Shown here one piece after another: positions 46,801 through 57,769 of a DNA stretch of 64,000 nt. Origin of the DNA: Golubevia sp. BC0850 (Eukaryota; Basidiomycota; Exobasidiomycetes; Golubeviales; Golubeviaceae); NCBI GenBank assembly GCA_012976225.1, contig JAAVVG010000015.1, positions 558,001-622,000 of the forward strand, in the 5' to 3' direction. How positions within the stretch are numbered: the stretch's first letter is position 1; the number at the start of each line of letters is the position of its first letter. The notes under the pieces were generated by a model that did no database searches, was not told where the DNA came from, and worked only from the letters and a program-made list of their open reading frames with translations. Both the position numbers and the translations under genes were made by a program.

Positions 46801-47468
46801 CGACTTCTACCTCTACAGATGGAAATAACTTTGGTTTACCGACTAGCGTTACGAGGCCTGGACATAGACATGGTAGCCATGGTATCAAATCGGCTCTCGG
46901 AGCTGGAGGTGGTTGGCTGTTGAGTATCGTCGGGCTGGACCTTTACACTAAAGGTAAAGCTGGAGAAGGTTTAAAACGAGCTAGTAAGGCTGGAAATCCG
47001 TTCGATAGAGGAATGGTGGTGAATTGTAAAGGTAAGTTCTCGAAATCGAGCGTCAGAGAAGCTTACCATTTCCTTTGAGAAGAAAACAAAGATGAGGAAC
47101 TAGAGCAGGGGCTGCTCTAGGCTCTCTTTTCTCTGCCTCTCTTTCTAGGGTGCACATTTGGAAAACTCATCAGTTCTGACCATATCACACGCCTTTTTGC
47201 ACTTTTTTTCTCTACAGACTTTTGGACAAGAGGTAGAACTTTGGGAATCGATTACTCCGAAATCTACGACATCAACCAACTCAACGGAAGGTCCTCTTCT
47301 TTAGCTCAGTCTTCTTTAGAGGACTCTTTGAACTCTACCTCATATCCTAACTCGGGTTCTAGACGGAGATGGAGCATGTGGGATGGTTTCAAAAGAGGGT
47401 TGGGAGTAGGGAATGAAAGAAGTGGAAATGGAAGTTACGATTATCAGCTGGTTGAGAATAGAGCTTGA
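43898..47468 (+). CDS. AKR1: Ankyrin-repeat DHHC palmitoyltransferase, AKR1 type
   Basis: Seven exons (43898-44758, 45038-45356, 45566-45762, 45986-46076, 46202-46288, 46471-47031, 47218-47468) give 788 aa. Akr1 enzymes are Golgi/endosomal S-acyltransferases that attach palmitate to cytosolic proteins such as Yck2. About six ankyrin repeats fill residues 40-270 ([53 protein letters not shown]). Hydrophobic segments follow in exons 2 and 3 ([20 protein letters not shown]). The catalytic domain is [20 protein letters not shown] with DHHC at about 480-483; the nucleophile is Cys483. Yeast Akr1 has DHYC, so this one has the more usual motif. Two TM helices come after ([39 protein letters not shown]), then a long cytosolic tail containing [11 protein letters not shown]. 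Confidence 0.94.
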
Positions 47469-48532
47469 ACCATTTTGGCTTGTTTTCTAGTACAAGCTTC
47501 CTTTACATCTCCGCGACCATGCAATGGACATCACACTCGCATTCCATCCTCTTGTCCTGAAAGCTCAAGACTAGTTCAATCTGTGTCTGATTCCTTTGCA
47601 CTGAGAGCTGCCTATGATCTGCTCTCCGCAGGAACAATGCTTTCTGAGCATCAGTCTGGTCAACTACATCGAACGATAGTGAAACTAAGCTTCAGCACTC
47701 CACACTGGAATGATGAAAGGGTGTCAAGTTGAAATTCTTTTCTCTGTTGATCTTTCTCGTTTCATCTTTCTTCTACTTTCTCGAAGATCGATGGCGCGAG
47801 AAAATAACGAGAATGGTAGATACATCATCTCCTTGTCTCAACGTTGTTCAGAGAAGAGTCTAAGTAGACTCAGGAGAGAAATCGAAAAGTTGTGGGTTCG
47901 CTTCTGTCACTCTGATCTCTGATCTTGTTAAGCTTAAAAGCCCAACCGAACTGGTGCAAAATGAAGAGCCGAACGAGTTTTGAAGAAGGCCTTCTTACTT
48001 GTCGAACTAGTCGCAGGATCGGACTGCGGTCATAGAGTAGAAGAGTTCGAACCTAAAGGTTTAGAGAAGGTAAAATTGACTGGAGAGAACTACTCAATGG
48101 AGGGAAAAATTTAGAGGGTATTTGAGGGAATGAAGAATCCTGAAACACGTTCTGGTTGGGGGAATGGAGAATACTGAAACAAGGTCTGAAACGTGAGCTG
48201 TCGGTGAACAAGAGGGAAAGAGAAGACTTGAAGAGAGACGATCTATTTCCAGCTTCTCAAAATTTTCACTTTACACAAATTTTTTTCGTCGAATTTCAAT
48301 AGCTTAATGATCTCTTGAATCTCAGACGGAACGGTTCTTCTTTGTCCCCGCCTTTCTTTGCCACCATCATCGATCAAACTTGAAATGGCGAGGTTGGATT
48401 CTCAAGATAGTGGTTCCCACGGGCTGAAATGCACACTTCTCCGTCGAGACCATCTCGGACTTGATGCCGGAGAAAAATGAAGAAGGCAAGGAAAGGGGGG
48501 GATGGAGTCAGCTTGGGGTCAAAATGACAGAA
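47469..48532. other. Intergenic between AKR1 and an F-box-like gene
   Basis: No gene is recognised. Two imperfect copies of a GGGAATG-AGAAT-CTGAAACA motif lie at about 48,126-48,146 and 48,166-48,182. Confidence 0.5.
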
Positions 48533-49906
48533 CTAACCAACCTCAGTAAACTTCGACAATTTTGACTTCCCTGGCTCACCTGGATTCAGGACTTTTAAAC
48601 CGACTCTGGCACTTCTGAACATCTCTAATCCCTCTAATCTCTCTCTATCCGTCTTCAACGTAGCTAAGGAGACTGAGTCGTCGATGATTTTGTAAGAACG
48701 GAGATTGGGCTCCTGTGGAACACCGACAAGCTTGAGCTGAGGTAGAGCTCGAACGGTCAAGATCTGGACCAACAAATTTTCTTCTGAAGGTACTACAGAA
48801 GCAAGAGCTCCATGGTAGGAGGTGAAGTACGTAATGGCTAAGGTGGAAGGAAGAAGAAGATTTCTTGCACAAATTAGAGCCAGACTTGCTAGATCTAAAC
48901 CAAGAGTTCTTAAATCCTTGAAAGCAGAGTAGCCAACCGAGGATAATTCCTCCTCCACGGACGTGTCAAGAACTGCTAGGTGTTTCAAGGAGTTGTGAGA
49001 TGAAGAGAGTCTCTGAATGCAATCCTGAAAGAGGTAAGAGTTGTCCCCTGCTCTGATCTCCTGCCAACCAGTTGAAGCATTGAAAGAGCTAAGTTCGGTA
49101 GTAGCCTGAAGGAAGTTTGCGATAGTGTCTGTTTTACGACTTCCGAGCTTCCAACTCTTCTGATTCTCCCAAGGTAAACCCCAGTAGCTAGTTTTAACTC
49201 CCTTGTTGTAAACAAAAAGGAACCCAATCGAAAGATTCTTGAACTTCGACATTTTCTTGAAAGCTTCTTGATGTTCAGACAGGAACTTTTCATCTTCGAC
49301 AGAGATGCTAAAGACCAAGATAGCGTCTGTGAGTTTGGGACACCAGATCATGAGCCAGATCGCATTTCTTGCTGAGATCTGAGCAGTCGGAGAGTGGTGA
49401 GGAATAAAAGATAAGTCAAAGTGTAGCTTTTGGAGAGAGTGGGTCAAGAAGGAGATCGGAATGAATAAACCGTTGACTTTCTCGATGAATGGGAGTTCAA
49501 CTTGAGAAGTCTGAAAGATAAGAATTCTAAGATTCTTCAACCTGCTGATGAAAGGTCCTACTTTCTTCTCCTTTCTATTATCTTGATTGGAAAATGAATT
49601 AAACAGATGTTCGATATCTTTCTTGATCTCCTCCCACTCCTCCAGATCAACCGATTTCAGGAGGTCAGCAAGGGTAGGGAGAGCTTCGGCTCTTTTGTCT
49701 TCTCCTGTTATCTCTGAATCCTTTCTTGTGCTCTTCTTTTGATTTTCTCTACTGCTTTGACCACCTTTTGAAGAGGCAACTTGTTGAGGCGGTCTACTTC
49801 CCTCAGAACGATGAGGACTGTAGTTGTCCACAAACTGATCTATCAATCCGGAAGAACCTGGCCAGATGGTTTCCAGATCCAATTCTTCAATTTTCTTCTG
49901 GTGCAA
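48533..49906 (-). CDS. F-box-like/LRR family member, paralogue of the 62-kb gene (N-terminus unresolved)
   Basis: One long open frame gives about 457 codons. The start at 49906 is not an ATG. The frame stays open another 50 codons upstream without a Met, so a first exon carrying the F-box part is missing or lost. Segments shared with the gene at 62248-63836 are VELPFIEKVNGLFIPISFLT, LQKLHFDLSF, NAIWLMIWCPKLTDAILVFS, FLSEHQEAFKKMSKFKNLSI and, most strikingly, YWGLPWENQKSWKL. A C-terminal LPQLKLVGVP and a FR-ARV--KVL-P ending are also shared. The leucine-rich pattern suggests a protein-binding fold. I know no named family for this YWGLPWEN motif; it looks lineage-specific. The function is not known. 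Confidence 0.55.
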   Translation of the reverse strand: MHQKKIEELDLETIWPGSSGLIDQFVDNYSPHRSEGSRPPQQVASSKGGQSSRENQKKSTRKDSEITGEDKRAEALPTLADLLKSVDLEEWEEIKKDIEHLFNSFSNQDNRKEKKVGPFISRLKNLRILIFQTSQVELPFIEKVNGLFIPISFLTHSLQKLHFDLSFIPHHSPTAQISARNAIWLMIWCPKLTDAILVFSISVEDEKFLSEHQEAFKKMSKFKNLSIGFLFVYNKGVKTSYWGLPWENQKSWKLGSRKTDTIANFLQATTELSSFNASTGWQEIRAGDNSYLFQDCIQRLSSSHNSLKHLAVLDTSVEEELSSVGYSAFKDLRTLGLDLASLALICARNLLLPSTLAITYFTSYHGALASVVPSEENLLVQILTVRALPQLKLVGVPQEPNLRSYKIIDDSVSLATLKTDRERLEGLEMFRSARVGLKVLNPGEPGKSKLSKFTEVG

Positions 49907-51144
49907 TTTTCTTCTGGTATTCCTTTTTTGCCTCCAGAGAACGCTTCTCGACTCTGAGCGATTTGACGTTCGCTCCTGTATCCCTTTCTCTTTCCAATTA
50001 TTTGATCAAAGTTGGGATCTTAGTCGATTGAAGAGTGATGTCTTGGAAAGGGAATGAAACCAAATAGCTTATAACCCGCTGTGGAAGTCATAGAGAGTCA
50101 TCTGAGAGCCATGTCTCTTGCTCTGCAAGGGGAAGAAGGGAGGGAATGAGTCAGAAAAAGAAGGGATCGTTGCCCCTTTGACACTCATACAATCTTCAAT
50201 ACCGCCTCATGCCAGGACCATTATCAGATTCAGTACTTTAGACAGGGTCACTTACCTTGTTCTGAATTCTCTTTCCTCCTCTTCTTGACCCTCTCTCTTG
50301 AGCCCCCAACTTCTGATCTGCACGACAACAGCTTCGGCTACTTGGCCTGGAAGAGCGTCGATGTTGACTGGAATCTTCTTCTTAGCAGACTTGCTGCTTT
50401 CCATTGAAAGTGAAAGCATGTCCTGATCTGAGAACTGGTTGCTAATTGGTGGAGAACAAACTTTGGAACATCAAATCCGCATTCGTCTGACTCGCTTCCA
50501 GCCGACTGAACGAGAACATCCACCGAACGAGAACATCCCACCGAACGACCTTGTCTTATCTTTTCGACATTTTGGTCGAATCTTCTGGAGATGAGTTTAG
50601 TTCTGGTATAGCACGCTCAGAAAAACTCAATTCTGCCCAAGTCGATTCGTATGTTGACCTCGCGAAAAGGTTCAAACTTGAACTCGCGACTGGTTGAGAG
50701 TTGTCTAGGCGCAGAGTGAAAACCAGTGAGAGTCTGAGAAGCCAGAAAAACAAGTCTCAAAAGAAAGCAATCAAGTCGAAATGTGTGAACGCGAGAGGGG
50801 AAGTTGCGAGACGGGCCGGCTCCTGCGCCTCGTTGGGGTGAAGCTGGAAGAGCGAAAAACGCTACCTAATCGGAGGCTTTGAGGTTCAAACGATTGATCA
50901 AAGAAAAGTGAAAAACTTCAGAAAGGGAAGTTGAGCAAGGAAGGAAGTAATCCGTCTTGACTTTTGAGGTCATGAATCGATGAGACCCAGTGAACCAAGC
51001 CTTGTTCTTCAAGTTCGCTCACTCCTTCAAGCAGTGAGTCGTTTAGAACAAAAGCCTTTCTGAGTGAAAGAAGACGTGCTTTAGTGAAATGTCTTGTTGA
51101 TCAATAGCCTTAACATGAATAACGAGTTGAACAAGATCGCTCTC
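49907..51144. other. Intergenic, no gene recognised; contains a 17-18 nt tandem duplication
   Basis: A unit starting GAACGAGAACATC occurs twice in a row at 50508-50524 and 50525-50542. Another short duplication (CCAGAAGAAAATTG) lies at about 49,885-49,920. No coding domain is found on either strand. Confidence 0.5.
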
Positions 51145-51663
51145 TAAATTCTGTTTGGAAGTCTATCTAAAATTACAATGCAGTTGATGAATCAAAGACA
51201 TAAGATGATAATCCGAATTTGCTTGAGTCTTCGTCTGCGTCTTCAACCCCGTTCTGTTTCTCTTCCTCTTTTGCGTCTCGGAGTTCCTCCCTCGTTTCCT
51301 TATACTCAGTTTGAGTCAACTTCCTTTCTTCCGGCCTCTTTCTGTTCCTCTCTTCCCCTTCCCTCCCACCCATTTCATCCCACCAAAACCTTCCTATCAT
51401 TCTCCTGATCTTAATTCTCAACTTCTTCGCTTCCTTCCCTCCGATCAAATGACTAAAATGAATCGAATCTCGTGGACAGAATCCAATTAGTTGATTGGAT
51501 CGAATGAAACATCTGAATTCTTGGGCAGTTGGAATTGGGAGATGAGGTTTGAGAATCAGATGAAGACTTAACGTTGAAGATGACGTTAATGACGTGAGAT
51601 CTGAAGTAGAATTTGAGGTTGAGGGCGAACTTGAGGAGGCAGAGGATTGGGAGTGATAGGATT
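51145..51663 (-). pseudogene. Decayed partial copy of CDC123 exon 2 with internal deletion
   Basis: Read on the minus strand, this stretch matches the CDC123 gene of this window at 21435-21888 and then jumps to 22412-22465, lacking about 523 bp. Shared protein segments include KIRRMIGRFWWDEMGGREGE, KLTQTEYKETREELRDA and LSSYVFD. The copy also includes 3' UTR sequence of the parent (around CATCAACTGCATTGTAATTT). By eye the copy is about 85-90% identical at DNA level. It carries no start and lacks the N-terminal half and the ATP-grasp active site, so it cannot be a working CDC123. A 91-codon frame remains open, ending FDSSTAL. It inserted in reverse orientation relative to the parent, about 190 bp upstream of the next gene. 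Confidence 0.85.
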
Positions 51664-51851
51664 CAGGATAATTGAAAGATGAATCAAAAATGAATCAAAA
51701 TTGGGAACTGCAGTGGCAATGGGAGTTGGAGTTGTGGACAGACGAGGACCATATAGAAAGTCAAGAAGTTCTTCCCTTCCCCCAACAATCAACAATCTTG
51801 TTTGACTCAGATCACTTATTCTAGTCGAATTACTAAGTTCATCAATCAACA

Positions 51852-52337
51852 ATGACATCAACTTTACCAACAGAAGTTGAATCACTTCTGAGCCGACCTA
51901 GCTCTCCACCTCTAATCGCTCTCAAACCCTTCAACACATCTTTAACTTCTATCATTGATTCACTTTCCTCAACTCATTCTGCCTCTACAATCTCATCTCT
52001 ACATCTATTAAACGATGATCTATCCTCAGCTCATTCAGTAGCTCAAGCGAATGAAGTTTCAATGACTTGTAATCTAGTTCACGCAACTCTTCATAGAAGA
52101 GAAAAAGATTTCTGGAACTCTAAATGGTGGTTACAACAAATCACTCATCCGATTCTAGAAGAAATTCATGGTGGTAGAAAGGGTGCTTGTCAATTCGTAG
52201 ATCAAGTAGAAGCTTTGGTTGAAGGGAAAGGAGTTAGTACGGTTTGCGGAAGTAAGAAATTGGATCAGATGAAAGAGATTCAGTGGAGGGAGATGGAAGG
52301 CTTGGTTAGGTATAGCTTGAAATATCCAGATCAGTAG
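51852..52337 (+). CDS. Conserved uncharacterised protein with HRREKDFWNSKWW motif
   Basis: A single exon encodes 161 aa. The N-terminal 70 residues are Ser/Leu-rich (SLSSTHSASTISSLHLLNDD). The core NLVHATLHRREKDFWNSKWW followed by LQQITHPILEEI matches a small uncharacterised family seen in fungi and bacteria. Its signature is an alpha-helical segment with LHRREGDYWNAKYW-like sequence. No enzyme motif or membrane segment is seen. The short, intronless gene is unusual in this intron-rich window. The start at 51852 gives the full family N-terminus. The promoter region is abutted by the decayed CDC123 copy. The function is unknown. Confidence 0.75.
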   Translation: MTSTLPTEVESLLSRPSSPPLIALKPFNTSLTSIIDSLSSTHSASTISSLHLLNDDLSSAHSVAQANEVSMTCNLVHATLHRREKDFWNSKWWLQQITHPILEEIHGGRKGACQFVDQVEALVEGKGVSTVCGSKKLDQMKEIQWREMEGLVRYSLKYPDQ

Positions 52338-53402
52338 AATTAAAACCGAATTAATCTGTTTTGAAAGAACGTTGGTATGTTGGGTTCGAAACGCTAGATC
52401 AAAGATCATGAAGAGGGTGAGTCAGCTTTCGAAGGGGATTTTGCCACACAAAGATGTAACTCTTTTCTGACTTCTTCTTTGCCTCCACCACTTATCAAAT
52501 CAATTCTATTAGACTTATCCAGTCTCCGCCCACCGGGTGAGGAGAAGGCATCTTGTGTCTCTCCTTCCTCCAAGCCACTCGAACCAGAACTCGCTTCCAT
52601 CTCGTATTGTCAAGAAATCTAACCAAGAACGAATAACTGATCTACCTCAAAACAGACAGAAAATGGTTTAGTCAGTCATCAACTCAATTGAAGCCGGAAA
52701 CCTAAATCACAAGTTCGTCTCTCACAAGCACAAGTGCATCTCTCAAAAGGTTCAAGATTAGGACTCCCTCGTTGAAACCTCAAACCTTTCCCAGTCTATC
52801 CACCAATTCCCTCTATCAATACAGAAAGCAGTCTGCGAGTACTTGATAAGAGATATCAACTGTTCCTAATCTTCCCTTTCTCTGAAATCCTAGAGATTTC
52901 TGTTTTCCAACCCCCCTCAAATTTCTAGGTTTCTCTTCTCTGCAAAATTGTCGTTTCAAGTCACTCACTTAAGATTTTTCCCCTTAATTCGATCCAATTC
53001 TGCTAAGCATCCGAAACTGTTTTCTTGTTTAGAAACCTAATTTTGATGTTTGAAATCTTCGAGACTTCGGAGGTCGAGAAATCGACCTCTCCTTTTCCCC
53101 CTTTAGCTCTCCACTGATTCAGAGACTATCGGTCCTTTCATTGATGTCCCTTTGGCTCTTGATCTGAGATCTCAAACTGTCGGGCATCCCAAGGGAAAGA
53201 GTGTACAACAAAGAAAGAAAACAGATTGAAGAGGAGAAAAATCTAGATATCAAAGAACAAAAGAGAAGTCTATTCAAAAAGAGGGGTCCAAAATAAAAGA
53301 TAGAAGAAGAAGAAATAGAGGTGACATGTTAATGTGTTTTGAGGTTTTGAAGAAATCGAGAAGAGGATCTGATCTAATAGGAGAGAGAAGGGCTGCTCTG
53401 CT
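52338..53402. other. Mostly empty; one small minus-strand frame at 52406-52600
   Basis: The minus frame starts with ATG at 52600 (MEASSGSSGLEEGETQDAFS) and runs 64 codons. It is hydrophilic and Ser/Glu-rich and has no known domain. It may be a small gene or chance. The rest (52,620-53,400) holds no recognisable coding sequence and is partly the 3' flank of the zinc-binding gene. Confidence 0.35.
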
Positions 53403-54252
53403 CTAAGCAGGAGCCACGAACATCGGGAAACATTCTTTGACTGTCTTTTTATGTTTATTCTCTGAATGTTCCTTGAGCTATTAGATATGAATGAAAAGAA
53501 ATGATGACAAGATGGAAGGGAAACGAGTCAGTGACGATTTCGATTTTACCTTCCTCCCTTTTTAGCTCCCTTATAAGTCCTCCAGCAACAGCCCTCCCCC
53601 TGTCTATCTCCTCTTCCATCCTAAAGATTCTTCCATGTCACTCAATTTGAAGATCCACTCACCGCAGGTTCACGAGCCGTCTGTAAGAAGGTCTGCATAC
53701 AAACCATACACTTCAAGGTCTTTGCAGCTTCATTCACTTTCAACTGAGATTTCGCTTCCCCTTTGGCATCTTTTGCATTTCTTTCACGTTTCTGTATGGC
53801 TCTTGAAAGGGTTAAATTTGGAATCAGGAGGGGTTCAAGAGGTATGGAGAAATGAAGAGAGGAAGGAGAGAAGGTAATTTTGAGCATGGTGTTTCGTTTG
53901 ATGAAACATGGTCTTGAATCTTAGTTCTTGTAGTAGTTGAGGTTTTAAAGAATCTTGATCAGCCTTCTAGCTGACAAAGAAGAAACTGTTGTAGGAAACA
54001 GGCTCTGAAGGTGTAGCTGGCTGGTTGAAGACTCTTTCCCCCACATTCTTGCTCCCTCTGACTTCCTTTTCTTGAATAGTTTCCAAATAAGGTACATTAC
54101 AGCAGGTTTTACCAGCTGTTACTTCAACTCTGTTCTGTCGGCTCCGTCTAGCTATGATTCTTCCTTTGCTTCTGCCCCTTTCCCTTTCCCTTTCCTTTTC
54201 CTGGCACACGACACGTTGGAACACTTAATGCTCACCTGTTTCCGTTACCCAT
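53403..54252 (-). CDS. Small zinc-binding protein of the MGNG...QKRERNAKD family (DUF1909/zf-met2 type)
   Basis: Three exons (54236-54252, 53663-53813, 53403-53471) give 78 aa. The first coding exon is only 17 nt (MGNGN plus two bases), so automatic callers would miss it. The product starts MGNGNRAIQKRERNAKDAKG, continues AKSQLKVNEAAKTLKCMVCM and QTFLQTA, and ends EHSENKHKKTVKECF. The pair Cys-x2-Cys followed by H-x4-H is the zinc-binding set of this small eukaryotic family (Arabidopsis At2g23090 is a member). The family is widespread and its role is poorly known; a nucleic-acid link has been suggested from the basic N-terminus. The intron positions fit the conserved blocks well, which supports the model. 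The last residues (PMFVAPA) are variable in the family. Confidence 0.88.
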
Positions 54253-55903
54253 GATTGAATAGATCAGTGAGTTCTCTGTTTAGTCTTTGATTTGTTTGAG
54301 CGTCTCTGAATTAAGAGAAGTGTTGATGTCGTTTTTGGAACGTTGGTCGGTCAGAGACAATCCCGCGAGTTCGTTTTGGGTTCCAACGCGTTTTTTCGGC
54401 AGGACGCCACTCTTTTTCGCGTCAAATCACCCAAAGTCCTTCTCTCCATCGCCTCCTTCTCTTTTACTCTCGATTCTGGAAGAAAAGAAAATTTGTCTTA
54501 ATTTTAATTCTGTACACACTCGACCTATCATTAGATTTTTGAAGTGCTCCAATCTGATGGGTATTATTCAGTGTAGTTAAGACCCTGTGGCGACTTTTCT
54601 TTCACCCACCTAGCCAGATTTGGGCTTTTGAGATCGAAGTTCCTTGTTCCAAATCCCCCAAGTCCATCAATCAACGATCAATGAACTACTTTGAGCAAAA
54701 CAAGAGGAAGTCGCCGCCGAAAAGCAAGAAAACGGAGAGGGTTTCATCGCAAAACCTGGGTGGCGGCTTCAACTGGCAGTTAGCATAGACAGCTTATCAG
54801 AAAGATCTTCTCATCCTTTCAAAAGCAATCTAGATGATTAAAACATATCTGAAAAGTATATTAAGAGAGGTTTGAACTAAAACAAGGATCGTATGAAAAC
54901 AGAGGGTCAGAAGACAGCCAGAATTGGTCAAAATCTGTGGGTAAAGCTCGATTTCGCCCTCGATTTGTGACCCTTCGATTCCTTCTTTGGGGCCTAAATC
55001 CTCGAAAAACCAATTCGAGATACACATTCTTACCTCTGGTATGTATTTGAGAGGAGATTATCCTGGAAGGGGAGGTGTCATTAAGTTAAGAAGTTGGGAG
55101 GTCGAAAACTGGCCAAAAAAACGAAGGCTCGACCCTTTTCAAAACCGCTCTTAGCTTCATAGCTTTCTCGACTTTCGTCCAATGGAGCTGAGATTCTCGC
55201 TACCATATTTTTCAGCCCTCCGAAATTAGTATCTGGCCTTTAGAATTTTGCGAAAGCCGAAAAAATGATTGATTACAGAGAGATGAAAATAAAGGGCAGA
55301 TCCGAGATGTATCAGATCAAGAAGATCATCTAAGCATTTGAATATCAATTTCGAGGTTCTCTCCGAAATTAAGGAGAAGAAGGTAGACTGGCTTCGAGCC
55401 CTCCAGAAAGCATAAACAGGTTCAGCTCGAGGGGCAAAAGGAGGGGAGGTACAGAAAGAAACAAGGTTCCCCTTCAGAACACACAGGGAAATGAGAGAGA
55501 GGAAAAGCGACTTTGATCGGCATTGCAAGCTTGAATTGAGTGGCAAAGTGTAACGAGAAGGCTCCTTCCCTCCACATCTCTCCTCTCCACCTTCATTGTC
55601 TGCCTTCCAATTTCAAGGCCACCTCGTTCTCGTTTTTCTTGATTTCTTCATTGAACCCTCAAAAGTTCAGGTTTACTTTGATTTTGATGCCGAAGGATAG
55701 GTGGGTCGCTGAGAGTAGAATTTGAGAGTGAGTGGTTGGTCCAGAGAAGGAATGCTTGAACTGGAAGTAGTTTAAGATGCTTGATAGCTGCGAATCGAGA
55801 TATGATTTTGTGAGAAAGTGTTGACAGGAAGGAAAGAAAGGCGACGGATTTGAGTTCCGATGACTTTCAGCTGCGACAAGAACGACAGTCGAGAAAGAAG
55901 GGG
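54253..55903. other. No recognised gene
   Basis: Short open frames on both strands have no domains. The first 100 bp would be the promoter of the zinc-binding gene (minus). The rest is unassigned sequence beside a decayed F-box gene and may contain more of its remains. Confidence 0.4.
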
Positions 55904-57110
55904 TCAGTCAAATAGGCATGAGAATTCTCTCTCATGCGATGAAATTTGCTCTCTTGGACTTACCATAAGAGAACTTCTCCTCAAATCGACCTCCCAAGTC
56001 TTCGGCTCAGAATCACAGTCGACCACCTCTTCCACCAGCTCTCGACATTCTTCTAACGACTCAGCAGGGAGCTTGTTGAAGGGGATGACTAATTTCTTGA
56101 GTGGTTTCATCTTGAAAGTTTCCACCTCAATTTCTTCTTCTACGTTCTCTCGCCTTTCTCTGAGGAAAGCTAAAAGATCTTCTTGGCGTGAATCTTCCAG
56201 TAATTCTGATCTCAAGACTTGAAGGGTTGGACATCTAGATGAGAGAAGTTTGCAGTTCGAAAGATGGGGAAGCCAGAGCTCTTGGATTGCAGATAAATCT
56301 AGTTGGATATCCCAGGTAAAAAGTCTTAAGGTTGGAGGGACCACCATCCAGGTTGGAAACTGAAGATCCATCTCATCCAACTCCAGCACCTCTAAAATAG
56401 GAAAATGAAGAGATAACAGTTCTTCGCCGGGATCTTCGCTGCGGCCTGAAGTTCTAAGGCAAACCGAAAGATGCTTGAGAGATTCAGAACAGTGAGATAG
56501 TACATATCTCCAAGTTGAATGAAAGTTGGGTTGACTTACTCCTAAGGAAGTGAGAGTTTGGAAGAGAATCGGATGACTGACGTGGAGGTAGCTGGAAGGC
56601 GGTGATCGAAGAGAAGGAAGCCAGAGAATCTGAAGAGATCCAGACTTGATTGGACTTGACTTTAGAAGTTGAACCTTAGTGGGAAAGCCGAAGCTCGGAA
56701 GTAGACCAGGTTGGGAAGGTTTAGAAGCAGTGAATCGGTGAGAGCTTTTAATTCCCGAATGCTGAGCGCTGACTCCATATTAAGAACTCGAAGAACTTGA
56801 CTGGATTTGAGAACTGACTCGACGAGTTGAGAGAAATCTTGGGGTGGATCTCCTTCGAATGCAAATGAAATCTCCTCTAGAGTTGATCCGCTCTTCTCAT
56901 CGAATTGATCGACCACCGACTGAATCTCTTCCAACTTCTCTCTGGAAGCAGAAGTATGCTCCAGAATGTCCTATTCTCATCTATCAAATTCATCCATAAT
57001 CTGAACACCTCTCTAACTTTAACCCCCTCTCTAAAGTCCTGAAAGTAGTGAGAAGAGTCTCTAAAGGAAGTACGTCGCTGATGCATCTCAGTTTAGATGC
57101 CACAGAAATT
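55904..57110 (-). pseudogene. F-box/LRR gene with apparent frame breaks
   Basis: The minus strand encodes an F-box start VASKLRCISDVLPLETLLTT (near 57,110), then in a second frame VREVFRLWMNLIDENRTFWS, the typical F-box end. A third frame has KLEEIQSVVDQFDEKSGSTL and SSQVLRVLNMESAL with leucine-rich repeats. A fourth has SGSLQILWLPSLR, ESLKHLSVCLR and LEVLELDEMDLQFPTWMVVP, ending at 55904. The frame changes fall near 57,025, 56,940 and 56,690, where no introns of normal size could fit, so the gene looks broken by small indels; sequencing error is the alternative. The protein would have been a substrate adaptor of an SCF ubiquitin ligase. It belongs to the same loose family as the F-box gene at 22.5-24.7 kb. 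Confidence 0.55.
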
Positions 57111-57769
57111 TTCTGAGAGTGGGACTATGAAAGGTATTGGCGAGAGGGAAGCGAGGACTGATGGAAAAGCGATATGAGTTGATGAAGAGGAAGAGGAGAG
57201 AAGGGAAAGAAGTCAGAGAAAAGGGAACCCATTGAAATGCACACCAACCGATCCAATCAAGCGATCAAACCCTCACCTTTCTTTCCAAAAAAAAGAAGGG
57301 TAGAGAGGAGAGGGAACACGTAGAAGGCAAGGCTTCGCACTTCGATTCGATTTGGAGAAGCTCTTCATTAAAGTCGAAGATCTTTGATGATTAAGCATGA
57401 GCTTCGTCCAAAGCAAAATCGAGAGAGTCCAAATAGTTCCTGAAGAAGGTCTAACAACAATCAACATGACAAAGCAGTCAGAAGAAGGTGACAAGTGTCA
57501 GAAGGCTGGACGAGTTCGCGAAGGCATGGTGTGCTCTCTTGACTCTTGCTGTGGACTTACCTGGCTAGACTGCTCTTGAGAGAGTTTCAAAAGCTTAGTC
57601 TGTAGATCTAGTTTCAATTCAAACAATCTCTAGAAGAGTAGTGACCAACGGAAGAATCTGATGCGATGGTCTACAAGTCAAGCGTCAAGAAGAAGATTAT
57701 GAGTTTGCAACTTGCAGACCCAACCACTCTATCCTCGTCCTCCTCTCCTTTCTTGATCCTATCCTAACG
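57111..57769. other. Intergenic between the broken F-box gene and ERG26
   Basis: The minus strand has codon-like sequence at about 57,300-57,440 that might be a 5' exon of the F-box gene, but no chain can be supported. The ERG26 promoter occupies the right part; no TATA box is evident. Confidence 0.4.

Noticed and set aside
51173-51448. A 91-codon minus-strand frame as a genuine small gene
   Set aside because: It is a truncated copy of CDC123 exon 2 lacking a start context and active-site residues; the frame is inherited.
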